This document shows, piece by piece, positions 1 through 11,456 of a DNA stretch of 64,000 nt; position 1 is the first letter of the stretch; the number at the start of each line of letters is the position of its first letter. Location of the stretch: assembly GCF_012273895.1 (NCBI RefSeq), contig NC_052117.1:3418406-3482405 (forward strand). Direction: 5' to 3'. Source of the DNA: Zerene cesonia (taxonomy: Eukaryota; Arthropoda; Insecta; Lepidoptera; Pieridae). Made by a program: the position numbers and the translations under genes. The notes under the pieces are model-generated. The model worked only from the letters and a program-made list of their open reading frames with translations. It did no database searches and had not been told where the DNA came from.

Positions 1-228
1 ATCTACACAAAAATATCACAGGCGTCATCAAAATCGATTTAAACATGTCAAAAACAGTGTATATGCGTCAAAATTTATTTTTAAAGTTTACATATCTGTC
101 GTTGGCCGGAAAGTTGTGGAAAATTGGAAAGCACTATTGGCCCAACGACGCTGTCGCTATGGTGATTATTTTCTTTCGTATTTCAAGCCTTCGAAACCTT
201 TCGATAGAGGGAAGTTACAAAACCATAT

Positions 229-420
229 TCCATACTAATATTATAAATAGGAAAGTAACTCTGTCTAAGTGTGTGCGTTGTCTGTTACGTTTTTAGCTTA
301 AACTCCTGAACCAATTTTAAATTTGGTACACAAATAGATTGTAACTTGGGAAGAATATATTATCCTGTCAATAGCTTTAATTAAATTTTTTTATGAATTC
401 CACAAAGGCCGAGCTGCTGG
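229..420 (+). mobile_element. Degenerate Helitron-like (Lep1-type) element
   Basis: The block opens with TCCATACTAATATTATAAA, close to the 5' end of the clearer Lep1-type copies in this window (6237, 33299, 37902). It continues with the usual 'give CTG TCT' stretch and a 'gaaccaattttaaatttggta' type segment, then fades into a poor 3' end near 410-420. The boundaries are approximate and the 3' hairpin is eroded. Confidence 0.5.
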
Positions 421-599
421 TGACTTTAATAAATCTAAATATGAAATGTACCTGTAACCTAAAGGAGGTATATAATACCTACATACAGTAAGAAATTACT
501 TGGGAATAATTTGTCTAGTAACGATAGATTTATAGGAATACAAGGAAACGCACTGACAGTGCTAAAATTTATAATTTGTAATGTTGTAAATAATTAAAA

Positions 600-740
600 A
601 ATAGAATTGAAAAAAATAGACAAACATGTTTGGTATAGTACGATTCGAACCTATAACTGCTCCCGTGGCCCATCCACTAAAGAGGCTTGACGGAAAGAGT
701 GGAGTTTTAATCGGTAGCATTAAACTTACTGGGTAGGTAG
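600..740 (-). repeat. tRNA-derived SINE fragment
   Basis: Read on the - strand, the block carries a near-perfect Pol III B-box (AGGTTCGAATC, at about 645-655) preceded at roughly tRNA spacing by a degenerate A-box-like stretch (TTTAGTGGATGGG). It is followed by a T-rich tail. It does not fold into a convincing tRNA cloverleaf by eye, so I call it a tRNA-related SINE remnant and not a tRNA gene. Confidence 0.45.
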
Positions 741-1712
741 ACAGTACACTTACAAAAAACATTAAGACCTAATAGGATATCCTCATATAAATAAATTTTG
801 AGTACTAGTGCTTGCAAGATGATTAATTTATTTTTGAAACATTGCTCCTTACAAATTTAATGTACAATAAAATCAAATCTTTCCTCTTTCTAATATTAGT
901 TCTCGTACAATCTTCATTAAAATCGAATTTGTACTCACTCAATCAATTTATGCACAAATTCAATAAACAGTACCGATAAACAAAATTAATTAAAATAATT
1001 TATTATATCCCTAAATGAATCTGGCGTTGTTAAGTTCGCTTGATCGTGGTGTAATATTTTCTTTGCTGAGACACGCTTAATTGCGTGTTCCGTTGCGACT
1101 TGCGAGTTGCGATGTCACAGTGGTGAAATTAACGTTACCATGACCTTCTACAAACTTATCTACTTGTATATAACTGTTTATTATAGCATTAATACTGGAA
1201 CACGACATAGAACTATTATATAGGGACTGTCGCGACCCGGTACAAGTTTCTTTGCATAAATTATATAAAAGAAAGTACACTGTTGTTTTAAATTTGTAAA
1301 AATTTGCATTTTATTTAATTATTTATATTCTTTGTAATATTTAGAACAAGTACCTACCAATTTTTATGTAAATGTAAGCAACCGTGTATCGTTGTCTGTG
1401 ATAATGATTAGATAAATATATTCAATCCATTAAATCGTTTTTAGGAACGTGTATGATTACTAAACATAAATAATTTTCTTTTAAAACGATTTTCCGACAA
1501 TCGAAAGAGAACACAATTTAACTGTATTTTTTGGTTTTATTGCTCGATAACTCGGTAAGTTTCTTGAGACTCTTGTGTTTGAGAAGAAATTGGTGTTATT
1601 CGGTCCCACTTCAGAATCTGAAGTGGTCTCCCCTCCTCGCAGGAACTTCGTTGAATTTCATTTTAGAAATCGATAGATAATAGGATTTTGGAGTATCTAC
1701 TAATACGGCTGT
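741..1712. other. Gene-free AT-rich sequence
   Basis: I see no coding exon, RNA gene or clear repeat here. The short open frames have no recognisable composition or splice context. Confidence 0.5.
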
Positions 1713-2712
1713 NNNNNNNNNNNNNNNNNNNNNNNNNNNNNNNNNNNNNNNNNNNNNNNNNNNNNNNNNNNNNNNNNNNNNNNNNNNNNNNNNNNNNNNN
1801 NNNNNNNNNNNNNNNNNNNNNNNNNNNNNNNNNNNNNNNNNNNNNNNNNNNNNNNNNNNNNNNNNNNNNNNNNNNNNNNNNNNNNNNNNNNNNNNNNNNN
1901 NNNNNNNNNNNNNNNNNNNNNNNNNNNNNNNNNNNNNNNNNNNNNNNNNNNNNNNNNNNNNNNNNNNNNNNNNNNNNNNNNNNNNNNNNNNNNNNNNNNN
2001 NNNNNNNNNNNNNNNNNNNNNNNNNNNNNNNNNNNNNNNNNNNNNNNNNNNNNNNNNNNNNNNNNNNNNNNNNNNNNNNNNNNNNNNNNNNNNNNNNNNN
2101 NNNNNNNNNNNNNNNNNNNNNNNNNNNNNNNNNNNNNNNNNNNNNNNNNNNNNNNNNNNNNNNNNNNNNNNNNNNNNNNNNNNNNNNNNNNNNNNNNNNN
2201 NNNNNNNNNNNNNNNNNNNNNNNNNNNNNNNNNNNNNNNNNNNNNNNNNNNNNNNNNNNNNNNNNNNNNNNNNNNNNNNNNNNNNNNNNNNNNNNNNNNN
2301 NNNNNNNNNNNNNNNNNNNNNNNNNNNNNNNNNNNNNNNNNNNNNNNNNNNNNNNNNNNNNNNNNNNNNNNNNNNNNNNNNNNNNNNNNNNNNNNNNNNN
2401 NNNNNNNNNNNNNNNNNNNNNNNNNNNNNNNNNNNNNNNNNNNNNNNNNNNNNNNNNNNNNNNNNNNNNNNNNNNNNNNNNNNNNNNNNNNNNNNNNNNN
2501 NNNNNNNNNNNNNNNNNNNNNNNNNNNNNNNNNNNNNNNNNNNNNNNNNNNNNNNNNNNNNNNNNNNNNNNNNNNNNNNNNNNNNNNNNNNNNNNNNNNN
2601 NNNNNNNNNNNNNNNNNNNNNNNNNNNNNNNNNNNNNNNNNNNNNNNNNNNNNNNNNNNNNNNNNNNNNNNNNNNNNNNNNNNNNNNNNNNNNNNNNNNN
2701 NNNNNNNNNNNN
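1713..2712. other. Assembly gap (1000 N)
   Basis: This is a run of exactly 1000 N, so the size is probably a placeholder and not a measured length. Confidence 0.99.
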
Positions 2713-2871
2713 TTAGAAACAATGAAAGATGCAGTTGAAAAATGTATATTTAAAAACAAAAACATACAATGAAAAATAAAAAAATGGTTTCAGTGTAGCA
2801 TATATTTCAGAGAGTCTTTACGACGCTAAATTTCAGTGACAGCTGTTAAAGTATGACTTGTTTTAATAACG
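2713..2871 (+). repeat. First copy of an exact 159-bp duplication flanking a gap
   Basis: The 159 bases from the end of the 1000-N gap to the 10-N gap are repeated, base for base as far as I can read, at 3052-3210. The copy ends exactly at the 10-N gap, which points to an assembly or gap-fill artefact and not to a biological tandem repeat. Confidence 0.9.
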
Positions 2872-2881
2872 NNNNNNNNNN
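2872..2881. other. Assembly gap (10 N)
   Basis: A run of 10 N separates the truncated duplicate (2713-2871) from unique sequence that leads into the full copy at 3052. Confidence 0.98.
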
Positions 2882-3051
2882 CCCGTTGCCGGGCCAGGCG
2901 CATAATTAGAGCGGCAGGTCGGAGTATGCCTAGAAGAAGCTTATTCACTCTTGACTCGAAACGTCGCATAACTTACATATTACAATGGTTCGGTAATACA
3001 GACAATGGATAATAGTTAGAATTTAGACATAGAGTATAGACATGCTTTTAT

Positions 3052-3210
3052 TTAGAAACAATGAAAGATGCAGTTGAAAAATGTATATTTAAAAACAAAA
3101 ACATACAATGAAAAATAAAAAAATGGTTTCAGTGTAGCATATATTTCAGAGAGTCTTTACGACGCTAAATTTCAGTGACAGCTGTTAAAGTATGACTTGT
3201 TTTAATAACG
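3052..3210 (+). repeat. Second copy of the 159-bp duplication
   Basis: Identical to 2713-2871 with an offset of 339 bases. This copy runs on into normal sequence on both sides, so it is probably the true locus. Confidence 0.9.
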
Positions 3211-3419
3211 AGTGCAATTGCCAGTCAATAATATATGCACGTAATGTTAAACATGAAAAGTTGTTGCATACGGCATATTATCTATTAAGGTTTAGGAAAA
3301 TGTGAGCACATCTAATTTAAGCAATCAGAATTTTTCATTTCAATAGTACCTAAGCGTCATTTAGTAAAGACAATTATTTTTATCTATTAACAGATTATAT
3401 TAATCTATCTAAGTAAACA

Positions 3420-3615
3420 AATGTATTCATACTGAATGAAACGGGTCACGAAGTGTTTTAAAGACCGTGCCAAACGTGGATTGATCTCGATTTTTTATAA
3501 TTATTATTATACCTCTATAATAAACACATAAAATACAGCTTGATGATAAAAGGACGGACTGACAAACAGACAGAAAAACGGACAGCGAAGTAATAGGATA
3601 CCATTTCACCCTATG
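3420..3615. repeat. Dispersed-repeat tail with GGACAGACAG-type motif
   Basis: The segment contains 'aaaggacggactgacaaac', then 'cagacagaaaaacggacag' and 'aagtaataggatacc'. This resembles the 'cagacagacaacaaagtgatcctata' style tails common in lepidopteran dispersed repeats. The family name and boundaries are not certain. Confidence 0.4.
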
Positions 3616-4885
3616 GGCATGTAACTAAAAAGAAAGTTATTATTTAGTAATTATTTAATGTGTGCTAATACTATGTACCGCAAAGGTTTTGTCTGTTAAA
3701 TAAAAATTATTTATTAAGTAATGAATGAGCAAACCAGGTATTATATTATCATTAAATGTATGTATAGTGCACTAATATAAGGTACGGAATGAAATATTCT
3801 ACAAGATTTTTATCTCATTAACAAATAGCTAGATGAAATATAATTATTGATGTTATAACCATTTTGATTATTACACTAAACGAGCAATAAAAAGTTTGAT
3901 AAATAGATAACTAACTATTTACCAATAATGTATCTAATATTTGAATTAATCTTTAGCAGTTTATGACGTTCCCAAAAAACGCATTTAACCGGTGATCCAT
4001 ATAATTATTTATTACTCACTTCTAAAATTTTCTTTTATAAAGTTTTATTGATATTATTTGTATTTTCACACGTCGTTATTAAACGTTATTTTATAGATTT
4101 TATATATACTAAATATGTTATAACCTAACCTTACCTACATAAACTAACCTACCTACCTAATCTAACCAACCAACGTAACAAAGTTATAAAATTAGTATCA
4201 GTAATTTCCTGAATTCAAAATCTAAAATTAGATGGCATGTCTCTGTATCTTTTGTCAAATACTAATGAAATGAACGGATAGGTTTTGATCTGCCTGTCAG
4301 CGTTTAATAGCATTTAGCTTTCAATCTTAATAACCAATTCAAACCTTTGACCTCAGCGTTTAACGACCTTTATTCAGCTACAAATCGTTTTACCCAGACA
4401 GATTATTAAATCCGATTTTATATTTTTAACTCTTTAAAGTTAACAAATCACCAGATATAAAAATCCATTGCTGTTCTTTACTTCGCTAAACTCGAGAATA
4501 GCAAATAGCAAATACGAAGATCACAGGGCTATATTAGGATTTTTTAATTATATTAGGAATTAACTGTTGAAGGACGTATGCTAAGAAATTAAACACGATC
4601 CACTAAATTGGCTAATATAAGTTGATTAGCTGATGTCACATTTCGTCAATCTTTCTGGTTCTTGCCTTCACTATGTTTTCCTTCGTGTCCCCGTATTAAA
4701 GGTCTGTCTAGAAGCCCTAATTAATGAGCTATTCCTGCACTTTCAAACCTTAATAAGCATCCACTAACAGTATCCGTATCTACATCCTATACTAAAAAAC
4801 AAGTAAGTAATCTTTTTTCTTTATATTTCGATGTGCTGAAATTGTATCGATTTTCAAATGTGGTACTTTGAAAGGTTGTGTTCAA
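3616..4885. other. Gene-free AT-rich sequence
   Basis: No gene is visible. A degenerate run of CCTAACC/CCTACC words lies at about 4120-4180 and is too irregular to call a satellite. Confidence 0.45.
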
Positions 4886-4970
4886 TTACCCGGGAGCACC
4901 TGTGTCCCGGATCGATAGGCGGGGTCGCTCTGGCATTGGCTGAGCTCCGAATGGGCGGATCTTGGTACAG
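4886..4970. promoter_or_regulatory. GC-rich block with palindrome, E-box, GC boxes and CCAAT box
   Basis: This is a sharp GC-rich island in AT-rich surroundings. It holds an inverted pair CCGGGA (4890-4895) and TCCCGG (4905-4910) around an E-box CACCTG, then AGGCGGGG (about 4917), an inverted CCAAT box (ATTGG, about 4935) and GGGCGG (about 4953). No open frame stands out. The mix of sites resembles a promoter or enhancer core; this is inference from motifs only. Confidence 0.3.
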
Positions 4971-5733
4971 ATGCTGTTTAGAATTTTATATTTTTTCGTT
5001 AGTATTTTTTTAAGTTATTTATTGGGATTGTGCTCGAATGTTATTTTCTTTTACAATAAAAGAAATACAACCAAAACTGTGCAAATGTTTATCTATCTAA
5101 ATTAAATTTGAAATGAAGCAAAATACAACACTTTATTATTGTAAAGATACTAAAATATATAGATAAACTAATTAGATAGGTAGGTACCTATCTCTTCTAG
5201 CAACAGTTTTATCGCCACCCGGATGTGTAAATTCCCGTTTATTATATTTCTTTAATATGTTCATGTTCATCAGATTTATGGATCTACACAAAATATGTAT
5301 ATATCTACACAAAGTACAAGTATGCAAACGTTAGGAGTCATGATTATAATAATATTAACCATAAGTATGGTTAGATTTTTTTCTTTTATATAGAAATTAT
5401 TATACCTATATTTATAGAATTCAAACTTAGACTGGAGTGCATAGGGTTCTGGCGAAAAAATAAAAGCGAAAAATTGTATTGAAGAAATAATAATATTAAT
5501 GAAATAAATATTTGGTGTTTTGCTCCAATCATTTAAAATTAAGCGTCAATTAATTATATTGCTTATAAATACATATTTATTATTAAATTTAGCATCACCC
5601 ATTTTAATTATAATACCATTTCTAAATACTGATAAAACGAAATATTGTATAGGATAAATATCACGCATGGCCCGTTAAAATAGCCAGTACTTTTGGCACC
5701 GCCCTCTGAGAGTCCAACCCCTCTCGAAGGCCA

Positions 5734-5875
5734 TATAAGCTGAGGGATGCTGGTTTCAGTACCAGTACACAGTCTATCTCGTTGGATCATTACAAAGTTC
5801 ACATCTGTGCAAGTGAAGTGTTATGAAGAGTATCAATCGTTGATGACTTGTGTGTTTGAAAATATTTCAATTGAA
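5734..5875 (+). promoter_or_regulatory. Candidate TATA/initiator core promoter and non-coding first exon
   Basis: TATAAG at 5734-5739 lies 24 bases before the A of a TCAGT arthropod initiator (5756-5760) and 30 bases before the A of a weaker CCAGTA (A at 5764). The GC-rich stretch just upstream adds to the promoter look. A putative leader exon then runs to a strong donor GAA|GTAAGT with the exon ending at 5875. The only ATG in it (5823) opens a frame of six codons, so the exon would be non-coding. No downstream + strand exon was found, although the 1000-N gap at 7268 could hide one. Confidence 0.35.
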
Positions 5876-6236
5876 GTAAGTAGATAAGACGAGAAATAAA
5901 ATAAATACAAATGTATAGTTCTGTCTTATATTTCAATTTCTGGATCATTAGAAGTAACAAAATCGTTAAATATAATATATATGGTATTGCAATTATTGAT
6001 CTTATGTGCAATTAAATTACTTATGAATAAAATAAATTTTAATGCTAGAAATATTTTATTGAGATTTTTAATACAATCAAGTTTATGTTTTGAGGCTCAT
6101 ATATTACATGTCATACCTATAAAACCTTAGTAACTTTTAAATTTGTATAGTTTAACATAGTACCTTGAATAGCTATAGCTAATTGATTTGTTTATACTAC
6201 GTTACCGTAAAATTGTGAAAGCCGTTAGATTCATTA
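5876..6236. other. Gene-free AT-rich sequence
   Basis: Follows the candidate donor site. No coding exon or repeat was recognised. Confidence 0.45.
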
Positions 6237-6440
6237 TCCTACTAATATTATAAACGTGAAAGTTTGTAAGTATGGATGTATGGATGTTTGTTACTCTTTC
6301 ACGCAAAAACTAATGAACCGATTGCAATGAAATTTGGTACGTAGATAGCTGGACAACTGGAATAACATATAGGCAACTTTTTATCCCGATATTCCTACGG
6401 GATACGGACTTACGCGGGTGAAACCGCGGGGCGCAGCTAG
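6237..6440 (+). mobile_element. Helitron-like element, Lep1 type, near full length
   Basis: The element begins TCCTACTAATATTATAAA and ends with a GC-rich hairpin followed by GCAGCTAG, so it has the TC start and CTAG (CTRR) end of a Helitron. The inside holds the conserved words 'gcaatgaaatttggtacg', 'tgttattccag'-type sequence in variant form, and 'cgggatacggacttacgcgg'. It is about 204 bp, non-coding and therefore non-autonomous. Related copies lie at 33107-33299 and 37902-38100 on the other strand. Confidence 0.8.
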
Positions 6441-7267
6441 AAAATTATAAATTATCATTATAATTATAATAATGCGTTAAATTCTTAGGAGTATGTTACG
6501 GATCACAAATTTTTCAGAGATGTGAGCAATGTCTCTAGTTAGATTGTAAACTAACAGTTTTAGCAATCTTACGGCAACATATACATAATATAAATAACAA
6601 TTAATAAAAAATAATTAGGTATAATTTATTAATATTAAATGAAATAAAGTTATATAACTAATATTCATTGAGGCATTACAGACTGATTTACCTAATATAG
6701 ACATTGAAATAAATCAATATTACACTCACCTTGAAAATTATTTGAGGGATAATAGAAGTGCTCGAGAAGTAAGCTGAACTTAAATAATTGAAAAATTCAC
6801 ACATCTTGTTACAATCCTATTACTTGAACAATTCTTGAATAATCGATTCACGTTGATGAGATGCTCCCCTTCAACGGTCACTTTGAGAAGGAAACGACCG
6901 AAATTCAATTGTAAACGAATTTAGGCGATCTTCACACTTGTATCGATTTAATAAATTACTAATACGAAGAGAGCTATAGCTTAGTTTGATTATTTTCAAG
7001 TTCTACAACCTAGTTAGTCTCCTTTTTTTATAAATAATTATGTTGATATATATTATTTGTAAGTCACAAATGGAGCAGGATCTTAATTCGGCTATATATT
7101 TTTTGTGTTTGTTACCTAATACTTTTTACTGAGTGTACCGATTTTGATGATTCCTTTTTGACTTGAAAGTTGGTGCCTCCCGTGCGGTCATTTAAATATA
7201 CTTAGTCTGGCCATAAATACTGTTACACTTAATTATAAAAAAATATTACATTTGAATTTCGAATCTG
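6441..7267. other. Gene-free AT-rich sequence
   Basis: No supported gene or repeat before the gap. Confidence 0.5.
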
Positions 7268-8267
7268 NNNNNNNNNNNNNNNNNNNNNNNNNNNNNNNNN
7301 NNNNNNNNNNNNNNNNNNNNNNNNNNNNNNNNNNNNNNNNNNNNNNNNNNNNNNNNNNNNNNNNNNNNNNNNNNNNNNNNNNNNNNNNNNNNNNNNNNNN
7401 NNNNNNNNNNNNNNNNNNNNNNNNNNNNNNNNNNNNNNNNNNNNNNNNNNNNNNNNNNNNNNNNNNNNNNNNNNNNNNNNNNNNNNNNNNNNNNNNNNNN
7501 NNNNNNNNNNNNNNNNNNNNNNNNNNNNNNNNNNNNNNNNNNNNNNNNNNNNNNNNNNNNNNNNNNNNNNNNNNNNNNNNNNNNNNNNNNNNNNNNNNNN
7601 NNNNNNNNNNNNNNNNNNNNNNNNNNNNNNNNNNNNNNNNNNNNNNNNNNNNNNNNNNNNNNNNNNNNNNNNNNNNNNNNNNNNNNNNNNNNNNNNNNNN
7701 NNNNNNNNNNNNNNNNNNNNNNNNNNNNNNNNNNNNNNNNNNNNNNNNNNNNNNNNNNNNNNNNNNNNNNNNNNNNNNNNNNNNNNNNNNNNNNNNNNNN
7801 NNNNNNNNNNNNNNNNNNNNNNNNNNNNNNNNNNNNNNNNNNNNNNNNNNNNNNNNNNNNNNNNNNNNNNNNNNNNNNNNNNNNNNNNNNNNNNNNNNNN
7901 NNNNNNNNNNNNNNNNNNNNNNNNNNNNNNNNNNNNNNNNNNNNNNNNNNNNNNNNNNNNNNNNNNNNNNNNNNNNNNNNNNNNNNNNNNNNNNNNNNNN
8001 NNNNNNNNNNNNNNNNNNNNNNNNNNNNNNNNNNNNNNNNNNNNNNNNNNNNNNNNNNNNNNNNNNNNNNNNNNNNNNNNNNNNNNNNNNNNNNNNNNNN
8101 NNNNNNNNNNNNNNNNNNNNNNNNNNNNNNNNNNNNNNNNNNNNNNNNNNNNNNNNNNNNNNNNNNNNNNNNNNNNNNNNNNNNNNNNNNNNNNNNNNNN
8201 NNNNNNNNNNNNNNNNNNNNNNNNNNNNNNNNNNNNNNNNNNNNNNNNNNNNNNNNNNNNNNNNNNN
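7268..8267. other. Assembly gap (1000 N)
   Basis: Exactly 1000 N, a placeholder gap. Confidence 0.99.
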
Positions 8268-10163
8268 AGTCTAGTTCGGACAGTTTGAAAGCGGATTAGT
8301 TTTTGTTAAAATTAATTATTTTCAGTTGAAATGGAAAGAAGGATTTATTAATTTTCACGACGTTATAACCGCATAGTGCGGTTACTGTGGTTTCTTATAA
8401 TTTAATACCTCGCAATTAATCACGATAGAATAATAAAAAATACCTATATACCTAATAATAATAAAAAAATACCTAGATACAATTTTAAAAAGCTATAAAC
8501 CTCTCATTTCCTCTTATATAAATTATATCTAAGTATATGTAAAAAACTTATACAATATATTATATTAATATTGACGATCTTAATCAGTATAATAAGAGAA
8601 ACTCATGAAATTATTCTATTATCACCAGAATTTTGATAAGTGTACAAAGATTAAATTAAATCTGTCTGTTCAAAGTGGGTCAAAATGGAGAAAAGCTAGG
8701 TAATGCCGACTGGCATACAAACAAATAGGTGAAGTTAATATGTGTTTATAATAGCGTATTTATCTATTTGCATCTAACAATTATACGTTAATTAAAATGT
8801 TTTTTTTTTTATCTCTAATATATAATACAGATTCGGATTGTTTATATCATCAATATTCTGAACTACTATTGTTCTTCAATACTTCAACACAATACTTGGT
8901 CTTATTATTCTGTCCGACTTCTGCCAAAATGTAATATACCTAATTTAATAAAACTGATAGAGTGCTATGTTATTTTTAAAACAAATATCTCTTTAAAAAT
9001 TTTAATCGATGTCTTGTTGTTGTTTAACAATTCAATATATCGATACACATAACTATAACTAACCTATTCTTTGTGCCTATCTTTCTTGTATAGGTATATC
9101 TCATTCTTTCGTAAAAAATACCAACCTACCTTTAATTTTTCATTTGTATCAGAGGCATATCTATTTTCTAAATAAGTTAATAATATATTTTCCTATTACA
9201 TTTTCCTAAAAAAAAAAGTATAGTGTTATTTATTTCAAAACAATACTTAACTCAATAAAATATAAAAGTGAAGAACCGATGCAATCGATTCGATACGGTT
9301 ACCAAACATGATTAGAGGAGGGGTGCTAGGGACGATATAAAAAGAATAAATACGGATTTATTATCCCCTAAAGAGCTCGCTTAGTGCGAGGTGTGAACGG
9401 GGAATGTATTATTAATATGAAACACTTTTACCCTTGCGGCCGGCAAATTTGATTTGATCGGGAATCAAAACATGCCTCAGGCTTGAAAGGGTTTTGCAAA
9501 TAGTGACTAAGGAAACGTGAGGCGCAGTAATAAAATATATAGATACATATTATATACGTAGGTATATGTGTATCCTTTGCCCTGTATTTATTGATCGGCT
9601 TACGATGTGTACAGGGGTTTTTTTTTGTTTCAACAATTTCTTGGCTATACGAGTAATGAGGACTTCTGATGTTATGTCTGAAGAAATTATTTAAGCGTTG
9701 TGCCTTTATAAACTACAAATAGTTAATACTATATTTAGGTATATATATTTACTTATAGAACTTGTCAATATAGGGAACAACATTATCTAAAGTTTTGAAG
9801 GTGGTTGTAATGTTTTCGATACAAAAACGCTTATTTTTTTATTTTTTAATAGTAGGCTCTTATAATTCCTTCATAAGTAAGTTAATTCCTTCCAGTAATC
9901 GAGCACATTTAATAATAAAAAAATGAAGACAAATCGAAAGCCTCATCCTGGTTTCTTGGTTTAAAAGGGAATCACATTACAAAACGAAAAGATTAATTAA
10001 TCTAACATTTTAAATTACATTTTAACACCTGCGAATGGTATTATTGATAATGATAAGTTGCAGCTTGGCAACATGTTTGTAATTGTTGTATATAATATAA
10101 TAGTAATTTTCCTAAAATAATTTTATATCCACACTATATTTTAGAAAAACTGACAATCTCACT
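8268..10163. other. Gene-free sequence upstream of the bHLH gene
   Basis: AT-rich with no coding exon that I can support. It would contain the promoter and any 5' non-coding exon of the bHLH gene. A possible acceptor (TATATTTTAG, ending at 10144) lies 20 bases before its ATG, so an upstream leader exon is possible but unproven. Confidence 0.45.
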
Positions 10164-10793
10164 ATGAAGAGCTGGTTAGAAGCCAGCGGTATGGAGGATG
10201 GATCACTGCCATGCATGCTGGCTGAAACTCGTGAAGCTCTCCTTCCCATCACAGGTTGTGAGAACATGGCGCCTAGAAAACGGTACGTCAGCTATAGGTA
10301 TTTGTTTTTTTTATTTATATCTATAAAATACATGCTACTCTTCTTTATCTGGATATCAAATTAACACATATGTAACGATCATTTTAATGAAAAAATGTTA
10401 CATGTAATTAAACCGATTGCTTATCTGCTGAAATGGTTTACTTTTGACTACATTATCGATTAGTTAAACAAACTCACCAATGAAACATATTTCAGTGACA
10501 GATCCTTAGAGCCTTGTGCAGTATCGGAGGAGGCGTATTTATCCAGTGGCGCCGGATCTCCATACGCTGGTTTATCCAGAGAAGAAAGACGACGAAGACG
10601 GCGAGCTACTCTAAAATATCGAACAGCACACGCAACTAGGGAACGAATTCGTGTAGAGGCATTCAATGCGGCCTTCGCATCACTACGCAGACTTCTGCCA
10701 ACCCTACCACCAGATAAAAAGCTCTCGAAAATTGAAATACTACGTTTAGCTATATGTTACATCGCCTATCTAAACCATGTTTTGGATGCGTGA
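10164..10793 (+). CDS. HLH4C: bHLH transcription factor, NHLH/HLH4C type (2 exons)
   Basis: Join 10164-10282 and 10496-10793, giving 138 aa. The donor is AAACG|GTACGT, the acceptor is TATTTCAG, and the intron is in phase 2. The C-terminal half is a textbook class II bHLH domain: a basic run of seven arginines near residue 80, then RTAHATRERIRVEAFN, helix 1, a short loop with LPPDKKLSK, and helix 2 LRLAICYIAYLNHVLDA up to the stop. This matches the vertebrate NHLH1/NHLH2 (HEN) and Drosophila HLH4C family, where the domain also sits at the extreme C-terminus. These proteins bind E-boxes as dimers in the nucleus and act in neuronal differentiation. The N-terminus (MKSWLEAS...) is weakly conserved. 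The first ATG is chosen because it opens exon 1, but a start in an upstream exon cannot be excluded. The 3' end faces NPC1b. Confidence 0.88.
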
Positions 10794-11456
10794 TTCTTTT
10801 AATTCTATGTCAGATGTAGGTTGTTAATTTCTATCAGCATTTATATAATGTTACATTACGATTTTATGTAAATATTACCTAGTACAGATTTCTAGTCACT
10901 GATCTCAATATCTATTAACGTTTTAACATAAGTATAGGATTTGTATATATAAAGCATAAATTTTAATTAATAAAATATTCTGTGTCGCTTCCATCTCATA
11001 AACCTTACAAAATATGAATGTATGTTGTTTGTTGTGTATATTTTGAATTTGCACAGGTATAAAAAATACTGTCATGTGAATAAAAACAAAATAAGTCAAT
11101 ATAACATAGTTATTTATTTACAATATACTTAAAATTATTATTATTACAAAGGTACAATTATAATAAATTCCTTTCACACCTGATACAGACAATAGCAAAT
11201 ATGTACTTACATTCATAATTATTATACATCTTTAATGTGCATAGCCAAAACAATAATTTAAAGTAAAATAATATTAATTTCCCTATTTTATAACGCTTTT
11301 AGACGATAGAACATTACTTATTTTAAACAGTTTACGAATAACAGGTTTAATAAATACATAATTAAGGCTGTTAAATAATATTATATTATGATATTTATTA
11401 GTAAAACGTTAAAAAGATCTACTTACGTTTTGTTATATAAAATACTCTCTCCGTGA
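10794..11456. other. Tail-to-tail 3' UTR region of bHLH and NPC1b genes
   Basis: AATAAA signals for the + strand bHLH transcript are at 10969-10974 and 11079-11084. On the - strand, AATAAA lies at 11394-11399, about 58 bases past the NPC1b stop. No further gene is seen between the two convergent stops. Confidence 0.6.

Noticed and set aside
45..296. 83-codon frame at the window start
   Set aside because: Its 3' third is a Helitron-like repeat and the rest shows no coding features.
620..735. tRNA gene on the - strand with a good B-box
   Set aside because: The A-box is poor and I could not draw the acceptor and anticodon stems. A SINE explains it better.
1611..2765. Long open frames spanning the N gaps (also at 7252-8274, 41652-42887 and 62007-63146)
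   Set aside because: They are open only because N has no stops. The gap sizes are placeholders.
10460..10666. Open frame on the - strand over the bHLH exon 2
   Set aside because: The + strand is the clear bHLH domain, so this is a mirror of its arginine-rich codons.
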